DNA of 64,000 bases from Eoetvoesia sp035555955 (GTDB lineage: Bacteria; Pseudomonadota; Gammaproteobacteria; Burkholderiales; Burkholderiaceae_B): contig NZ_DATMGA010000016.1 in NCBI RefSeq assembly GCF_035555955.1, forward strand, positions 1-64,000. Direction: 5' to 3'. A program made the position numbers and the translations under genes. The notes below the pieces were generated by a model, which was not told the origin of the DNA, did not search any database, and saw only the letters and a list, made by a program, of their open reading frames with translations. Below, in pieces: positions 42,996 to 52,495 of the stretch. Numbering within the stretch: the first letter of the stretch is position 1; each line of letters opens with the position of its first letter.

Positions 42996-44360
42996 TTATT
43001 CGGCGGGGGGCGCGGGCGCCCGGCTGGCCGGATTGCGGCGCGGACGGCGGCGCCTGCGCGGCTTGTTCGATGCCGCCCCGCCTTTGTTGTCGCGCTGCCA
43101 GGCATCGATCATTTCGGTGCGATCGGCATTGTCGGCATTGGCCAGGTCCATCCACCACTGCGCCTGCACGCTGTCGACTTCGCGGGCTTCGGCGCGCAAC
43201 TGCAGGAAGTCCACCGCGGCGCGGAAACGGGGGTGGTCGAGCATGCGCCACATGCCCTTGGGCGTGGCGCGTTCGAAGCGCGGCTGCATGAACCAGATTT
43301 CGCGCATGTCGGCCTGGTAGCGCCGCTGTATGGCCAGTGTTTTGGTCTGCCCCTCGATGATGTCGTCGGCGGCCTGCATGAGCGCCTGCATCGGCGGCTC
43401 GCCTTTTGCCGCGAGAGCCTGCTGGCGTTTGTCGACCAGCTTCCAGAGCAGGGCCGCGAACAGGAAGCTGGGGCTGACGGTCTTGCCCGAGCGCACGCGG
43501 GCGTCGGTGCGTTCCAGCGCCAGTTCCACGAATTGCCGGCCGCCGTTTTCCTCGAAGATGATGTCGATGAGGGGCAACAGGCCCTTGTGCAGGCCCACCG
43601 AGCGCAGCCGCTGCAGGCAGTCCATGGCGTGGCCGCAGGTAAGCAGCTTGAGCATTTCGTCGAACAGGCGCGACGAGGGCACGTTCTTGATGAGTTCGGC
43701 CAGGCTTTGTATGGGTTGGCGGGTGGCCGGGTCGATGGTGGCGTTGAGCTTGGCGGCGAACCGCACGGCGCGCAGCATGCGCACGGGATCTTCGCGATAT
43801 CGGGTGGCGGGGTCGCCGATCATGCGGACCACGCGCTTCTTGAGGTCGGCCACCCCTTTGTGGAAGTCGAGGACTTCCTCCTTGATCGGGTCGTAGTACA
43901 GTGCGTTCAGCGTGAAGTCGCGCCGCGCCGCGTCCTGTTCGTGGGTGCCGAAGAGGTTGTCGCGCAATATGCGCCCGTGCTCGTCGGTTTCCTGGTCGTC
44001 GGAGGCCGGTGCGCGGAAGGTGGAGGTCTCGATGATTTCCTGGCCGAACACCACGTGTACCAGCTGGAAGCGCCGGCCGATGATGCGCGCGCGGCGGAAC
44101 AGCGGGCGGATCTGGTTGGGCGTGGCGTTGGTGGCGACGTCGAAATCCTTGGGCTCCAGGCCCACGATGAGGTCGCGCACCGCCCCGCCGACGATGTAGG
44201 CGTCGAAGCCGTGCTGGTGAAGGACTTCGCACACCTTGATGGCGTGCCGCGAAACGTTGCGGCGATCGATGCCGTGCTGTTCCCGCGAGAAACGTTCGGG
44301 CCCGCCCGCGGGCGGGGTGAAAAGCCGATTGACGAATTTTTTTATTGTTGACGTTAGCAT
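42996..44360 (-). CDS. pcnB: Poly(A) polymerase I
   Basis: 454 residues, the enzyme that adds 3' poly(A) tails to RNAs and so marks them for decay. The class II nucleotidyltransferase signature GGAVRDLIVGLEPKDFDVATNA lies near residue 60, followed by FRRARIIGRRFQLVHVVFG and RRDFTLNALYYDP, which carry the metal-binding Asp and the conserved RRDFT motif that separates it from CCA-adding enzymes. The C-terminus is basic (RRRRRPRRNPASR), which fits RNA binding. Operon with folK. Confidence 0.93.
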   Translation of the reverse strand: MLTSTIKKFVNRLFTPPAGGPERFSREQHGIDRRNVSRHAIKVCEVLHQHGFDAYIVGGAVRDLIVGLEPKDFDVATNATPNQIRPLFRRARIIGRRFQLVHVVFGQEIIETSTFRAPASDDQETDEHGRILRDNLFGTHEQDAARRDFTLNALYYDPIKEEVLDFHKGVADLKKRVVRMIGDPATRYREDPVRMLRAVRFAAKLNATIDPATRQPIQSLAELIKNVPSSRLFDEMLKLLTCGHAMDCLQRLRSVGLHKGLLPLIDIIFEENGGRQFVELALERTDARVRSGKTVSPSFLFAALLWKLVDKRQQALAAKGEPPMQALMQAADDIIEGQTKTLAIQRRYQADMREIWFMQPRFERATPKGMWRMLDHPRFRAAVDFLQLRAEAREVDSVQAQWWMDLANADNADRTEMIDAWQRDNKGGAASNKPRRRRRPRRNPASRAPAPPAE

Positions 44361-44369
44361 GAGGGTATT

Positions 44370-45071
44370 TTAAGACTTTGCATCTTGCATGTCCTTGAAA
44401 ATCTCAAGGATGGGCCAGCCCTTTTCCTGGGCGAACCGGCGCAGGGACGGGCTGGGGTTGGTGGCGACCGGATGGGTTACGGCTTCCATGAGGGGGATGT
44501 CGTTGGGCGAATCGCTGTAGAAGCGGGACTGCTCGAAATCGTCCAGGGCCAGGTTCAGGCTGGACAGCCAGTTCTGCACGCGTACGACCTTGCCTTCCTT
44601 GAAGCTGGGAATGCCCTGGATGGCGCCAGTATAGCGGCCGTTGCGGTACTCGGGCACGGTGGCGATAAGGTGCGGTATGCCGAAGGCGCGGGCGATGGGC
44701 GCGGTGACGAATTCGTTGGTGGCCGTGACGACGGCGCACAGGTCGCCTTGTTCCAGATGCCGTTGCACCAGTTCCTGCGCTACGGGAAGAATATTGGGGC
44801 GGACGACTTCATGCATGAACTGTTCGTGCCATTCGGCCAAGGTGGCGCTGTCGGCGCGGGCAAGCAGGCCGAGCATGAATTCGGCGGCCTGTTCGGCGGT
44901 AAGGTTGCCGGCGTTGTAGCGCTCCATGAGCTCGTTGTTGCGGCGCTGGGCCTCCTGGGGGTCGCCGGCGCGGCCGGTGCGCGCCAGCCAGTCGGCCCAT
45001 TGGTAATCGCTGTCCATCGGCAGCAGGGTGTGATCCAGGTCGAACAAGGCCAGGCGTGTTGCGGCGGTCAT
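44370..45071 (-). CDS. HAD-superfamily phosphatase, subfamily IB (SerB-like)
   Basis: 233 residues. HAD motif I is LALFDLDHTLLPMDSDYQW, the cap follows, motif II lies in CAVVTATNEFVTAPIA, and motif III/IV in FKEGKVVRVQNW...FYSDSPNDIPLM. This is the IB-type hydrolase group that includes phosphoserine phosphatase and the CicA-type proteins; the true substrate is not predictable. It is 6 bp downstream of hda on the same strand, an arrangement I recall from other betaproteobacteria. Confidence 0.88.
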   Translation of the reverse strand: MTAATRLALFDLDHTLLPMDSDYQWADWLARTGRAGDPQEAQRRNNELMERYNAGNLTAEQAAEFMLGLLARADSATLAEWHEQFMHEVVRPNILPVAQELVQRHLEQGDLCAVVTATNEFVTAPIARAFGIPHLIATVPEYRNGRYTGAIQGIPSFKEGKVVRVQNWLSSLNLALDDFEQSRFYSDSPNDIPLMEAVTHPVATNPSPSLRRFAQEKGWPILEIFKDMQDAKS

Positions 45072-45077
45072 AGGGTG

Positions 45078-45776
45078 TTAGCTTTCTTTCGGAGGCCGGC
45101 TCGAGGCCAGCAGGTCTTTTAAAAGGGGCAGGGTGATGGCCCTGTGTTTTTCAAGCGAATAGCGGTCCAGCGCGTCGACCAGGGCGCTAAGCCGGCCCAT
45201 GTCGCGCGCATAGTGGGTAAGAATCCAGCCGATGACTTCGGGCGAGAATTGCAGCCCGCGCTCGGCGGCCTGGGTGCGCAGGGCCTGGGCGCGGTCGTCG
45301 TCGGACAGTTGCTCGAGCCCGAAAACCAGATCCCAGCCCAGGCGGGTGCGCAGGTCCTCGCGCAGGGGCATGGCCCGCGGCGAGCGGTCACCGGAGCCAA
45401 GCAAGGCAAACGCCTGTTCGCCGGCGGAAGTTTCCCGCCAACGATTGTACAGGGCAAACAGCGCGGCCTGCGCTTCCTCGTCCAGCCGATGGATGTCGTC
45501 TACCGCGATCAGCCGGCATGGCATGGTTTCGGCGCTGGCCATGCCGCGGATGTCGGCGGCGCTGCTTTGCGCATCGAAATACCGGGCCAAGGGGGCCGAC
45601 GCCAGCGCCCGCAGCAGGTGCGAGCGCCCGGCTCCGGAAGCGCCCCAGAGGTAGATGGCCCGCCCCGGCCGCAACTGGCGCAGCGCATCGATGGCCACGC
45701 CGTTTTCGCCCACGACGAAATTGTCCAGTGTCGGCGCAGGCGCAGGAAGAAGGTCGAGGATTAGTTGCTGGGTCAT
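45078..45776 (-). CDS. hda: DnaA regulatory inactivator Hda
   Basis: 232 residues, an AAA+ DnaA homologue that, with the beta clamp, stimulates ATP hydrolysis on DnaA and prevents re-initiation. The N-terminal MTQQLILDLLPAPAPTLDNFV carries the QL-[DE]-L clamp-binding signal (QLILDL). The Walker A region is YLWGASGAGRSHLLRAL with Arg in place of the usual Lys, and the sensor/lid region is conserved. The box VII-like finish is LVDALDRYSLEKHRAITLPLLKDLL. It is divergent from purM. Confidence 0.93.
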   Translation of the reverse strand: MTQQLILDLLPAPAPTLDNFVVGENGVAIDALRQLRPGRAIYLWGASGAGRSHLLRALASAPLARYFDAQSSAADIRGMASAETMPCRLIAVDDIHRLDEEAQAALFALYNRWRETSAGEQAFALLGSGDRSPRAMPLREDLRTRLGWDLVFGLEQLSDDDRAQALRTQAAERGLQFSPEVIGWILTHYARDMGRLSALVDALDRYSLEKHRAITLPLLKDLLASSRPPKES

Positions 45777-45930
45777 TGAAGGCGGTAAAATGCGTAAAAT
45801 GCGCCGGGTGCGTTGCTTGCCAAGCGGCGCCGTGTCGTGCCGAAGAGCCCGTTGCCGCTCCCGGCCTGGCCAAACGCCACACCCGTATTCTATTCAACCT
45901 GCAATTCTTACATATCCCACGGCTTTTCTC

Positions 45931-46980
45931 ATGACAATCAAACAATCCGCCCCCCTGACCTATCGCGATGCGGGAGTCGATATCGATGCCGGCGAAGCGC
46001 TGGTCGACCGCATCAAGCCCTTGGCCGCAAAAACCATGCGCGCGGGGGTCATGGCCGGCATCGGCGGGTTCGGCGCGCTGTTCGAGGTGCCCAAGCGCTT
46101 CAGCGAGCCGGTTCTGGTGTCGGGCACCGACGGCGTGGGCACCAAGCTGCGCCTGGCGTTCGAATGGCAGCGCCACGACACCGTCGGCATCGATCTGGTG
46201 GCCATGAGCGTCAACGATATCCTGGTGCAGGGCGCCGAGCCCTTGTTCTTCCTCGATTATTTCGCCTGCGGCAAGCTGTCCGTCGATACGGCGGCCAGTG
46301 TGGTGGGCGGCATCGCCAAGGGCTGCGAGCTGTCCAATTGCGCGCTCATCGGCGGCGAGACCGCCGAAATGCCCGGCATGTATCCCGATGGTGAATACGA
46401 TCTGGCCGGCTTTGCCGTGGGTGCGGTCGAAAAATCGCAGATCATCGACGGCAAATCCATCGAGGCCGGCGACGTGGTCCTGGGCCTGGCTTCCAGCGGT
46501 GCGCATTCCAACGGCTTTTCGTTGTTGCGCAAAATCCTGGAGCAGGCCGGCGCCAGGCCTGACCAAGACTTCGATGGCCGGCCCTTGGCCGACGTGGTCA
46601 TGGAGCCTACCCGCATTTATGTGAAATCCGTGCTGGCCGCCCTGGCCGAGCACGGCCCGGCCCTCAAAGGCCTGGCGCACATAACCGGCGGCGGCCTGCT
46701 CGACAATGTTCCGCGCATCTTGCAGCCCGGGCTTGCCGCCCGCCTGCAGCGCGATGCCTGGGCCATGCCCAAGCTGTTCCAGTGGCTGCAAGAAAACGGC
46801 GGCGTGGCTGATTCGGAAATGCATCGTGTGTTCAACTGCGGCATCGGCATGGTCATCGTGGTTCCGGCCGGCAAGGCTCAGGCGGTTTCCGCCACACTGG
46901 CCGCTTGCGGCGAGCAGGTTTACAACCTGGGCGCCATTGTCCCGCAAGAGGCCGGCATGGCCCAGACCGTGGTGGTTTAA
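45931..46980 (+). CDS. purM: Phosphoribosylformylglycinamidine cyclo-ligase
   Basis: AIR synthetase of purine biosynthesis, 349 residues from ATG 45931. The N-terminal part has LTYRDAGVDIDAGEALVDRI; the ATP and substrate-binding block is VSGTDGVGTKLRLAFEW; then VNDILVQGAEPLFFLDYFACGKL, GCALIGGETAEMPGMY-type motif, LGLASSGAHSNGFSLLRKIL and ITGGGLLDNVPRIL. An earlier in-frame ATG at 45655 lies inside hda and is not used. Divergent from hda with 154 bp between; convergent with miaA. Confidence 0.96.
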   Translation: MTIKQSAPLTYRDAGVDIDAGEALVDRIKPLAAKTMRAGVMAGIGGFGALFEVPKRFSEPVLVSGTDGVGTKLRLAFEWQRHDTVGIDLVAMSVNDILVQGAEPLFFLDYFACGKLSVDTAASVVGGIAKGCELSNCALIGGETAEMPGMYPDGEYDLAGFAVGAVEKSQIIDGKSIEAGDVVLGLASSGAHSNGFSLLRKILEQAGARPDQDFDGRPLADVVMEPTRIYVKSVLAALAEHGPALKGLAHITGGGLLDNVPRILQPGLAARLQRDAWAMPKLFQWLQENGGVADSEMHRVFNCGIGMVIVVPAGKAQAVSATLAACGEQVYNLGAIVPQEAGMAQTVVV

Positions 46981-47000
46981 GCGGTTTCCGGCGGCGTGCG

Positions 47001-47936
47001 TCAGCGCGCCCAGATACGTGCGGCGTGCTCGGCCACCTGGCCGGCGGCGTCGGGGGCAAGGCAGTCGACGATCGTGCGGTCGGGCTGCGCGCGCAGCCAG
47101 GTCAACTGGCGTTTGGCCAGTTGGCGGGTCGCGGCGATGGCTTGTTCCACAGCTTGTTCCAGGCTGCATTCCCCGCTCAGGTAAGACCATATCTGCCGGT
47201 AGCCCACGCACCGCACCGAAGGCAGGCCGGCGTGCAGGTCGGGCCGCGCATGCAGCGCACGCACCTCGTCGACCAGGCCCATGCCCAGCATCTGCCGGTA
47301 GCGCTGCGCGATGCGCGCATGCAGGACAGCGCGATCGGACGGTTCCAGGCTGATGGTCTTGTATTCGTAAGGCGAGTCGTCGGTGGGGCGTTCGGCGGCC
47401 AGCAACTGTGACATGGTTTGCCCCGTCGCGCGGTGGATTTCGATGGCGCGCTGGATGCGCTGGCTGTCATTGGGCGAGAGCCGGGCGGCGGTGGCGGGGT
47501 CGAATGCGGCCAGTTGCCGGTGCATTTCGGGCCAGCCTGATTGAGCCGCTTCAAGTTCGATCTGGGCGCGGATGGCGGCGTCGGCCTGGGGCAGGTCGTT
47601 CAGCCCTTCCCGAAGCGCCTTGTAATACAGCATGGTGCCGCCGCATAGCAGGGGCAGGCGGCCGCGCTGGATGATTTGCCCTATAAGCTGCATGGCGTCC
47701 TGGCGGAACTCGGCGGCCGAATAGCTTTCGGCCGGATCGCGGATGTCCAGCAGATGCTGCGGCACTTGCCGCCGTTCCTGCGCCGAGGGTTTGGCCGTGC
47801 CGATGTCCATGCCGCGGTAGATGGTGGCCGAGTCGACGTTGATGACTTCTATTGGCCAGCGCGCGGCCAGCGCCAGCGTGGCTGCGCTTTTGCCGGCGGC
47901 GGTGGGGCCGGCCAGGCAGATGACGGGAATGCTCAT
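47001..47936 (-). CDS. miaA: tRNA dimethylallyltransferase MiaA
   Basis: 311 residues, transfers a dimethylallyl group to A37 in tRNAs that read UNN codons. The P-loop is LAGPTAAGKSAATLALA; VINVDSATIYRGMDIGTAKPS follows; then LLCGGTMLYYKAL, RIQRAIEIHRATG and VRCVGYRQIWSYL. The ATG (47936) overlaps the mutL stop, so it is coupled to mutL as in many proteobacteria. Confidence 0.96.
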   Translation of the reverse strand: MSIPVICLAGPTAAGKSAATLALAARWPIEVINVDSATIYRGMDIGTAKPSAQERRQVPQHLLDIRDPAESYSAAEFRQDAMQLIGQIIQRGRLPLLCGGTMLYYKALREGLNDLPQADAAIRAQIELEAAQSGWPEMHRQLAAFDPATAARLSPNDSQRIQRAIEIHRATGQTMSQLLAAERPTDDSPYEYKTISLEPSDRAVLHARIAQRYRQMLGMGLVDEVRALHARPDLHAGLPSVRCVGYRQIWSYLSGECSLEQAVEQAIAATRQLAKRQLTWLRAQPDRTIVDCLAPDAAGQVAEHAARIWAR

Positions 47937-49801
47937 TGGCCGCGCAGGAACAGCTTGTCCAGATCGCCCAGCTTCCATTGAACCCAGGTCGGCCGTCCGT
48001 GATTGCATTGATCGGCGCGTTCGGTGCGCTCCATCTTGCGCAGCAGCGCGTTCATTTCGTCCAGGGTCAGGCGGCGGTTGGCCCGCACCGAGCCATGGCA
48101 GGCCATGGTGGACAGAAGTTCGTTGCGTTGCTCGGTAAGCCGGGGCGAGGTGCCCACGCTGGCCAGGTCGCGCAGCACGCCGCGCGCCAGCGACTCGATG
48201 TCGCCGCCGGCCAGCAGCGCGGGCACCGCCCGCACCATCAGGGATGCGGGGCCGGCGGGTTTCAGGGCCAGGCCTAGTTCGGCCAGGACGTCCTCGTATT
48301 CTTCGACCAGCGCGATTTCTTTTTCGCTGGTGCTGAACACGACCGGCACCAGCAGTTCCTGGCGTGGCAGTTCGCGGGCGTCCATGGCGAGCTTCAGTTG
48401 TTCGTAGACGACCCGCTCGTGGGCGGCATGCATGTCGACCAGAACCAGGCCGGCCTGGTTCTGGGCCAGGATGTAGATGCCGTGCAACTGGCCCAGCGCC
48501 ATGCCCAGCGGGAACTCGCCAGCTTGCGCGGCTGTTGCGGAAGGGGCGGGAGGCGCGCCTGTAACGGCGTTTTCCAGCGGTCTGTACAGGGTCTGCCAGT
48601 TTTGAGGTTCGCCCGGCATGGTTTCGCGCAGATTGAACGCCTGCTGGTTTTGGTTCGGCTGCCATGCGGTGGCTGGCCTATAGGGTTGCGAAGGCGTCGG
48701 GTAGGCGGCGGGCAATGCGCCTGGAGCTGTGGACGGCGCCGCGGCGCCGGGCGTTTCGGGACTTGTGTCGCCGGGCTGTTCAGGTGCCGCGCCGCCTGCC
48801 ATGGCCTGCCCTCCGGCCAGGGCCAGCGCCTCTCCAAGCGTCTGGCCGACGAAGCGGTGTATGGCCCCGCTATCGCGAAAGCGCACTTCGTGCTTGGCCG
48901 GGTGCACGTTGACGTCGACCATGGCCGGGTCGATGGACAGGAACAGGACGTAGGCGGGCTGCCTGTCGCCGTGCAGCACGTCGGCATAGGCCTGGCGGAT
49001 GGCATGGGCCACGGTTCTGTCCTTGACGTAGCGGCCATTGACGTAAAGGTATTGCTGGTCGGCGCGCGCCCGCGCGTAGGTGGGGCGGGTGATCATGCCC
49101 TGCAGGGCGATGAGGCCGTGCTCCCTCTGCACGCGGATGGCCTGGCCGACGAACTCGGCGCCCAGCACGTCGAGGATGCGCTGGAAAACATCGCTGGCGC
49201 GCCAGTGGCGCTGCGGCTTGTCGTTATGGAACAGGCGGAAGCCGACGCCTGGGTGGGCAAGCGCGATGCGTTCCAGCGCATCGGCGCAATGGCCGTACTC
49301 GGTGGCTTCGGTGCGCAGGAACTTGCGGCGTGCCGGCACGTCGTCGAACAACTGCCGCACCTCGACGGTCGTGCCTATGGGGCCCGAGGCCGCCACGGGC
49401 TGCGCGCCGTTTTCCGCCCGCAGTTGCCAGGCGTGCGGCGCGTCGTCGGTGCGCGAGACGATGCTCAATTGCGCGACCGATGCAATGGATGCCAGGGCTT
49501 CGCCGCGAAACCCCATGGACGCGACGGACTCCAGATCGTCCAGCGTATGGATTTTGCTGGTGGCGTGGCGTGTGATGGCCAGGTGCAGTTCTTCGCGGGG
49601 GATGCCCGACCCGTCGTCGGTGACGGCAATGCGGCGGATGCCGCCGCCGTCCAGGCGCACTTCGATGGCGCGGGCTCCCGCATCGATGGCGTTTTCCAGT
49701 ATTTCCTTCAATACCGAAGCGGGCCGCTCGATGACTTCGCCGGCCGCTATCTGGCTGATCAGCAGGTCAGGCAGCGTTGCGATGGTTCGACGTTCTGGCA
49801 T
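47933..49801 (-). CDS. mutL: DNA mismatch repair protein MutL
   Basis: About 622 residues, the ATPase matchmaker of methyl-directed or general mismatch repair. The GHKL ATPase domain is intact: IATLPDLLISQIAAGEVIERPASVLKE, NAIDAGARAIEV, VTDDGSGIPREEL and MGFRGEALASIASV. A Pro/Ala-rich linker (about 340-420) leads to the dimerisation domain, which has MDARELPRQELLVP and ends NHGRPTWVQWKLGDLDKLFLRG. No endonuclease DQHA(x)2E(x)4E motif: the family's site reads VDMHAAHERVVYEQ, which looks partly conserved. ATG 49810 is an alternative start. Confidence 0.95.
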   Translation of the reverse strand: MPERRTIATLPDLLISQIAAGEVIERPASVLKEILENAIDAGARAIEVRLDGGGIRRIAVTDDGSGIPREELHLAITRHATSKIHTLDDLESVASMGFRGEALASIASVAQLSIVSRTDDAPHAWQLRAENGAQPVAASGPIGTTVEVRQLFDDVPARRKFLRTEATEYGHCADALERIALAHPGVGFRLFHNDKPQRHWRASDVFQRILDVLGAEFVGQAIRVQREHGLIALQGMITRPTYARARADQQYLYVNGRYVKDRTVAHAIRQAYADVLHGDRQPAYVLFLSIDPAMVDVNVHPAKHEVRFRDSGAIHRFVGQTLGEALALAGGQAMAGGAAPEQPGDTSPETPGAAAPSTAPGALPAAYPTPSQPYRPATAWQPNQNQQAFNLRETMPGEPQNWQTLYRPLENAVTGAPPAPSATAAQAGEFPLGMALGQLHGIYILAQNQAGLVLVDMHAAHERVVYEQLKLAMDARELPRQELLVPVVFSTSEKEIALVEEYEDVLAELGLALKPAGPASLMVRAVPALLAGGDIESLARGVLRDLASVGTSPRLTEQRNELLSTMACHGSVRANRRLTLDEMNALLRKMERTERADQCNHGRPTWVQWKLGDLDKLFLRGQ

Positions 49802-49932
49802 GAAAGGCATCCATTCGGCCGGGCGGGCGTGCGCGGCGTTAATATAAACGTATCATTTTAGCTGCGGATTAAGTTCGGTTCGCCTTTACGGGGCCAGGCT
49901 GGGCTATATTGCGGTATCTTTTTTTGCAAGTG

Positions 49933-50577
49933 ATGGCCATGCCCGAATTTATGAACATGATTCTCCATATCGACCAGTTTATGGGCGCCTGGATCGCCCA
50001 GTACGGCGAATGGATCTATCTGGTGCTGTTTTTGATCGTGTTCGGGGAAACCGGGCTGGTGGTGCTGCCGTTTCTGCCTGGCGATTCGCTGTTGTTCATC
50101 GCGGGCGCGGTGGGCGCCAATGGCGCGCTCGATCCTGTGCTGCTGGCTTTTCTGCTTATCGTGGCGGCGGCTCTGGGCAACACGGTCAATTATTCAATCG
50201 GGTGCTATCTGGGCCCACGCGTGTTTACCAGCCATTTCAGGTTTCTGGACCAGGCCGCCCTGATGAAAACGCATGCGTTCTATGAAAAACATGGCGGCAA
50301 GACCATCGTCCTGTCGCGCTTCGTGCCGATCTTCCGCACGTTCGCGCCCTTCGTGGCGGGCGTGGGCAGCATGAACATACTGCGGTTCCAGTTGTTCAAT
50401 ATCACCGGGGCCGTGCTGTGGGTGGGCGGCCTGGTTACGCTGGGCTATTTCTTCGGCAATGTCCCCATCATCAAGGAACACCTGAGCACCATTGCTTTAT
50501 TGGGCGTTAGCGCCGCCATCGTGCCCGTGGCGCTGGGCGGCTTGTGGAAGCTGTTCCGAAAAGCCCGGCAGGCCTGA
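49933..50577 (+). CDS. DedA-family inner-membrane protein
   Basis: 214 residues from ATG 49933 (ATG 49939 is equally possible; no clear Shine-Dalgarno). The DedA signature is present: IYLVLFLIVFGETGLVVLPFLPGDSLLF, then AALGNTVNYSIGCYLGPRVF, FYEKHGGKTIVLSRFVPIFRTFAPFVAGVG, NITGAVLWVGGLVTLGYFFG. DedA proteins are linked to undecaprenyl-phosphate or phospholipid flipping and membrane potential. About five hydrophobic segments. It stands alone between mutL and amiC. Confidence 0.9.
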   Translation: MAMPEFMNMILHIDQFMGAWIAQYGEWIYLVLFLIVFGETGLVVLPFLPGDSLLFIAGAVGANGALDPVLLAFLLIVAAALGNTVNYSIGCYLGPRVFTSHFRFLDQAALMKTHAFYEKHGGKTIVLSRFVPIFRTFAPFVAGVGSMNILRFQLFNITGAVLWVGGLVTLGYFFGNVPIIKEHLSTIALLGVSAAIVPVALGGLWKLFRKARQA

Positions 50578-50645
50578 TCGGCCGCCGGTTTGGCGTTCGC
50601 CGGCTCTGGGGCCTTGAGGCCGTTGCGCCGGCGCCGCGAGATGGC

Positions 50646-52010
50646 TCAGGCCTTGCGCGCCAGGGCCGGGCCGGCGGCAAAATAATCGTTGATGCCGCTT
50701 AGCATGGCCTTGGCGATGCGATCCTGATGCGCGGGGCTGCGTAGCAGGCGTTCTTCTTCCGGATTGCTGATGAATGCCGTTTCCACCAGTATGGAAGGGA
50801 TGTCCGGAGCCTTGAGAACGGCGAACCCGGCGCGCTCCACGCTATTCTTGTGCAGCCGGTTGATCTTGCCGATTTCAGTCAGAACGCGATTCCCCACCCG
50901 CATGGAGTCGTTGATTTGCGCGGCGGTGGAAAGATCCAGCAGAACCTGCGCCACCTGCTTGTTATGCGATCCCAGGTTGACGCCGCCGATCAGGTCGGCG
51001 TCGTTCTCGCGCTTGGCCATCCAGCGCGCGGCGGCGCTGGTGGCGCCATGCTGCGACAGCGCGAATACGGACGATCCGCGCGCGCTGGGCTTGATCCAGG
51101 CGTCGGCGTGTATCGACACGAACAGGTCGGCCTTGACGCGGCGCGCCTTCTGCACCCGAACGTGCAGCGGCACGAAGTAATCGTTGTCGCGGGTCAGGTA
51201 GGCGCGCATATTGGGCTGGGCGTCGATCAGCTTCTTCAGCCGCCGTCCGATGCTCAGCACGATGTCTTTCTCGTGCGTGCCGCCGCGGCCGGTGGCGCCG
51301 GGATCCTCGCCGCCATGGCCGGGATCCAGGGCGATGAGGATGGGGCGGTCGACCCCGGGAGTCGAGGCAATGGGCGGAAGCGCGTCGGGCTCGTCCGGTT
51401 TCTTGGCGGCGATGGGTGGAAGCTTCTGCCCCTGCACGGAAGGAATCGGCGCCTGGTCGGGTGAGTTCTGCGCCAGTTTTTCAAGCACGTCGGCCAGCGG
51501 GTCGTTGTCGGCGTTGCCGTTCATGATGGCAAGCAGGGGATCCTGGGCGACCTTGGGGTACAGGTCCAGGACCAGGCGGTATTTATAGTTGCCAATGGGC
51601 TTCAGGGTGAAGACCTGGGGGGCCACAGCCTGTTTCAGGTCGAACACCAGGCGGATGACGTCGGGGCGGTTCTGCGCCACGCGCACCGAGGCGATGTACG
51701 GATCGTTGGGCTTGACCTTGGATATCAGGTCGTTGATGGTCTGGTTCATGGTCAGGCCGTTGATGTCCAGAACCAGGCGATTGGGGTTTTCGAGCGTGAA
51801 GTGTTCGGTTTTCAGCTCGCTGTCCAGCTCCAGGGTGACCCGCGTGTATTCGTCGGCCGGCCAGGTGCGCACGGCCAGTATCGTGCCGGCGTGGGCAAGG
51901 CTGGGAATGACCGGCAGGATGAACAGGGTGGTGGCGCTGGCGATCAGGCGTCGTCGGGAGACCCCCTTCGGGGAGATTCCTGTGGGGGAAGCTCGAGTGA
52001 TGTCAGCCAT
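50646..52010 (-). CDS. amiC: N-acetylmuramoyl-L-alanine amidase AmiC type
   Basis: A 454-residue periplasmic amidase that splits peptidoglycan at division. The N-terminus carries a twin-arginine signal (VSRRRLIASATTLFILPVIPSLAHA). The AMIN domain (about 45-150, with VTLELDSELKTEHFTLENPN, VLDINGL) targets the septum. The catalytic Amidase_3 domain has ALDPGHGGEDPGATGRGG, LFVSIHADAWIKPSARGSS, HKNSVERAGFAVLKAPD and the catalytic Glu in ILVETAFISNPEEE. It overlaps tsaE by 67 bp, a long overlap in another frame. Confidence 0.95.
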   Translation of the reverse strand: MADITRASPTGISPKGVSRRRLIASATTLFILPVIPSLAHAGTILAVRTWPADEYTRVTLELDSELKTEHFTLENPNRLVLDINGLTMNQTINDLISKVKPNDPYIASVRVAQNRPDVIRLVFDLKQAVAPQVFTLKPIGNYKYRLVLDLYPKVAQDPLLAIMNGNADNDPLADVLEKLAQNSPDQAPIPSVQGQKLPPIAAKKPDEPDALPPIASTPGVDRPILIALDPGHGGEDPGATGRGGTHEKDIVLSIGRRLKKLIDAQPNMRAYLTRDNDYFVPLHVRVQKARRVKADLFVSIHADAWIKPSARGSSVFALSQHGATSAAARWMAKRENDADLIGGVNLGSHNKQVAQVLLDLSTAAQINDSMRVGNRVLTEIGKINRLHKNSVERAGFAVLKAPDIPSILVETAFISNPEEERLLRSPAHQDRIAKAMLSGINDYFAAGPALARKA

Positions 52011-52495
52011 GATGTTCCTTTGTCGCTATAGGCGGTTAAGTGCGCTTGTCGTCCGTTGCCGGCGTAGTCAAGGCGTATTTCCAGATCGGGAATGGGCAAT
52101 GTGTTCCCCGCCTGTTCAGGCCATTCGATGAGAATGACGGCCTCTTTTTGCAAGATATCTCTAAACCCGGCGTCCAGCCATTCTTTGGGGTCGCTAAGCC
52201 TATAAAAATCAAGATGATAGAAGTATAAGTTAGAAAGTTTATAGGTTTCAAGTAGGGCGTAGCTCGGACTTTTGATTTTTCCGGTGATTCCGCAGGCCCG
52301 CAGCAGCGCGCGAACGAGGCTGGTTTTGCCCGCGCCAAGCTCGCCTTTCAGGTGGATACGGCCTCCTGGCGATCGTCCCTGGAAGGCGGGATGCACGCCG
52401 CAAAGCATGGGGGCAAGCTGCCTGGCCAGCGCGGCGGTTTGTTCTTCATCGGCCAAATATAGGTCAATTTCTTTTAAGATGTTTTTATCGGGCAT
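51944..52495 (-). CDS. tsaE: tRNA threonylcarbamoyladenosine biosynthesis protein TsaE
   Basis: 183 residues, the P-loop ATPase that works with TsaB and TsaD to make t6A37. Walker A is LKGELGAGKTSLVRALL; SPSYALLETY, YHLDFYRLSDPKEW and VILIEWPEQAG are conserved. The last about 22 codons overlap amiC, which starts inside tsaE. TsaE proteins usually stop close to DLEIRL; this one has a longer C-terminal tail (about 25 residues) that fills the overlap. Order tsaE-amiC-mutL-miaA is a known proteobacterial arrangement, here interrupted by the DedA gene. Confidence 0.95.
   Translation of the reverse strand: MPDKNILKEIDLYLADEEQTAALARQLAPMLCGVHPAFQGRSPGGRIHLKGELGAGKTSLVRALLRACGITGKIKSPSYALLETYKLSNLYFYHLDFYRLSDPKEWLDAGFRDILQKEAVILIEWPEQAGNTLPIPDLEIRLDYAGNGRQAHLTAYSDKGTSWLTSLELPPQESPRRGSPDDA

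Noticed and set aside
45388..47211. A 607-codon open frame on the minus strand across hda and purM
   Set aside because: It is the antisense shadow of purM and hda, both of which have complete motifs; high GC makes long spurious frames common. No family recognised in its translation.
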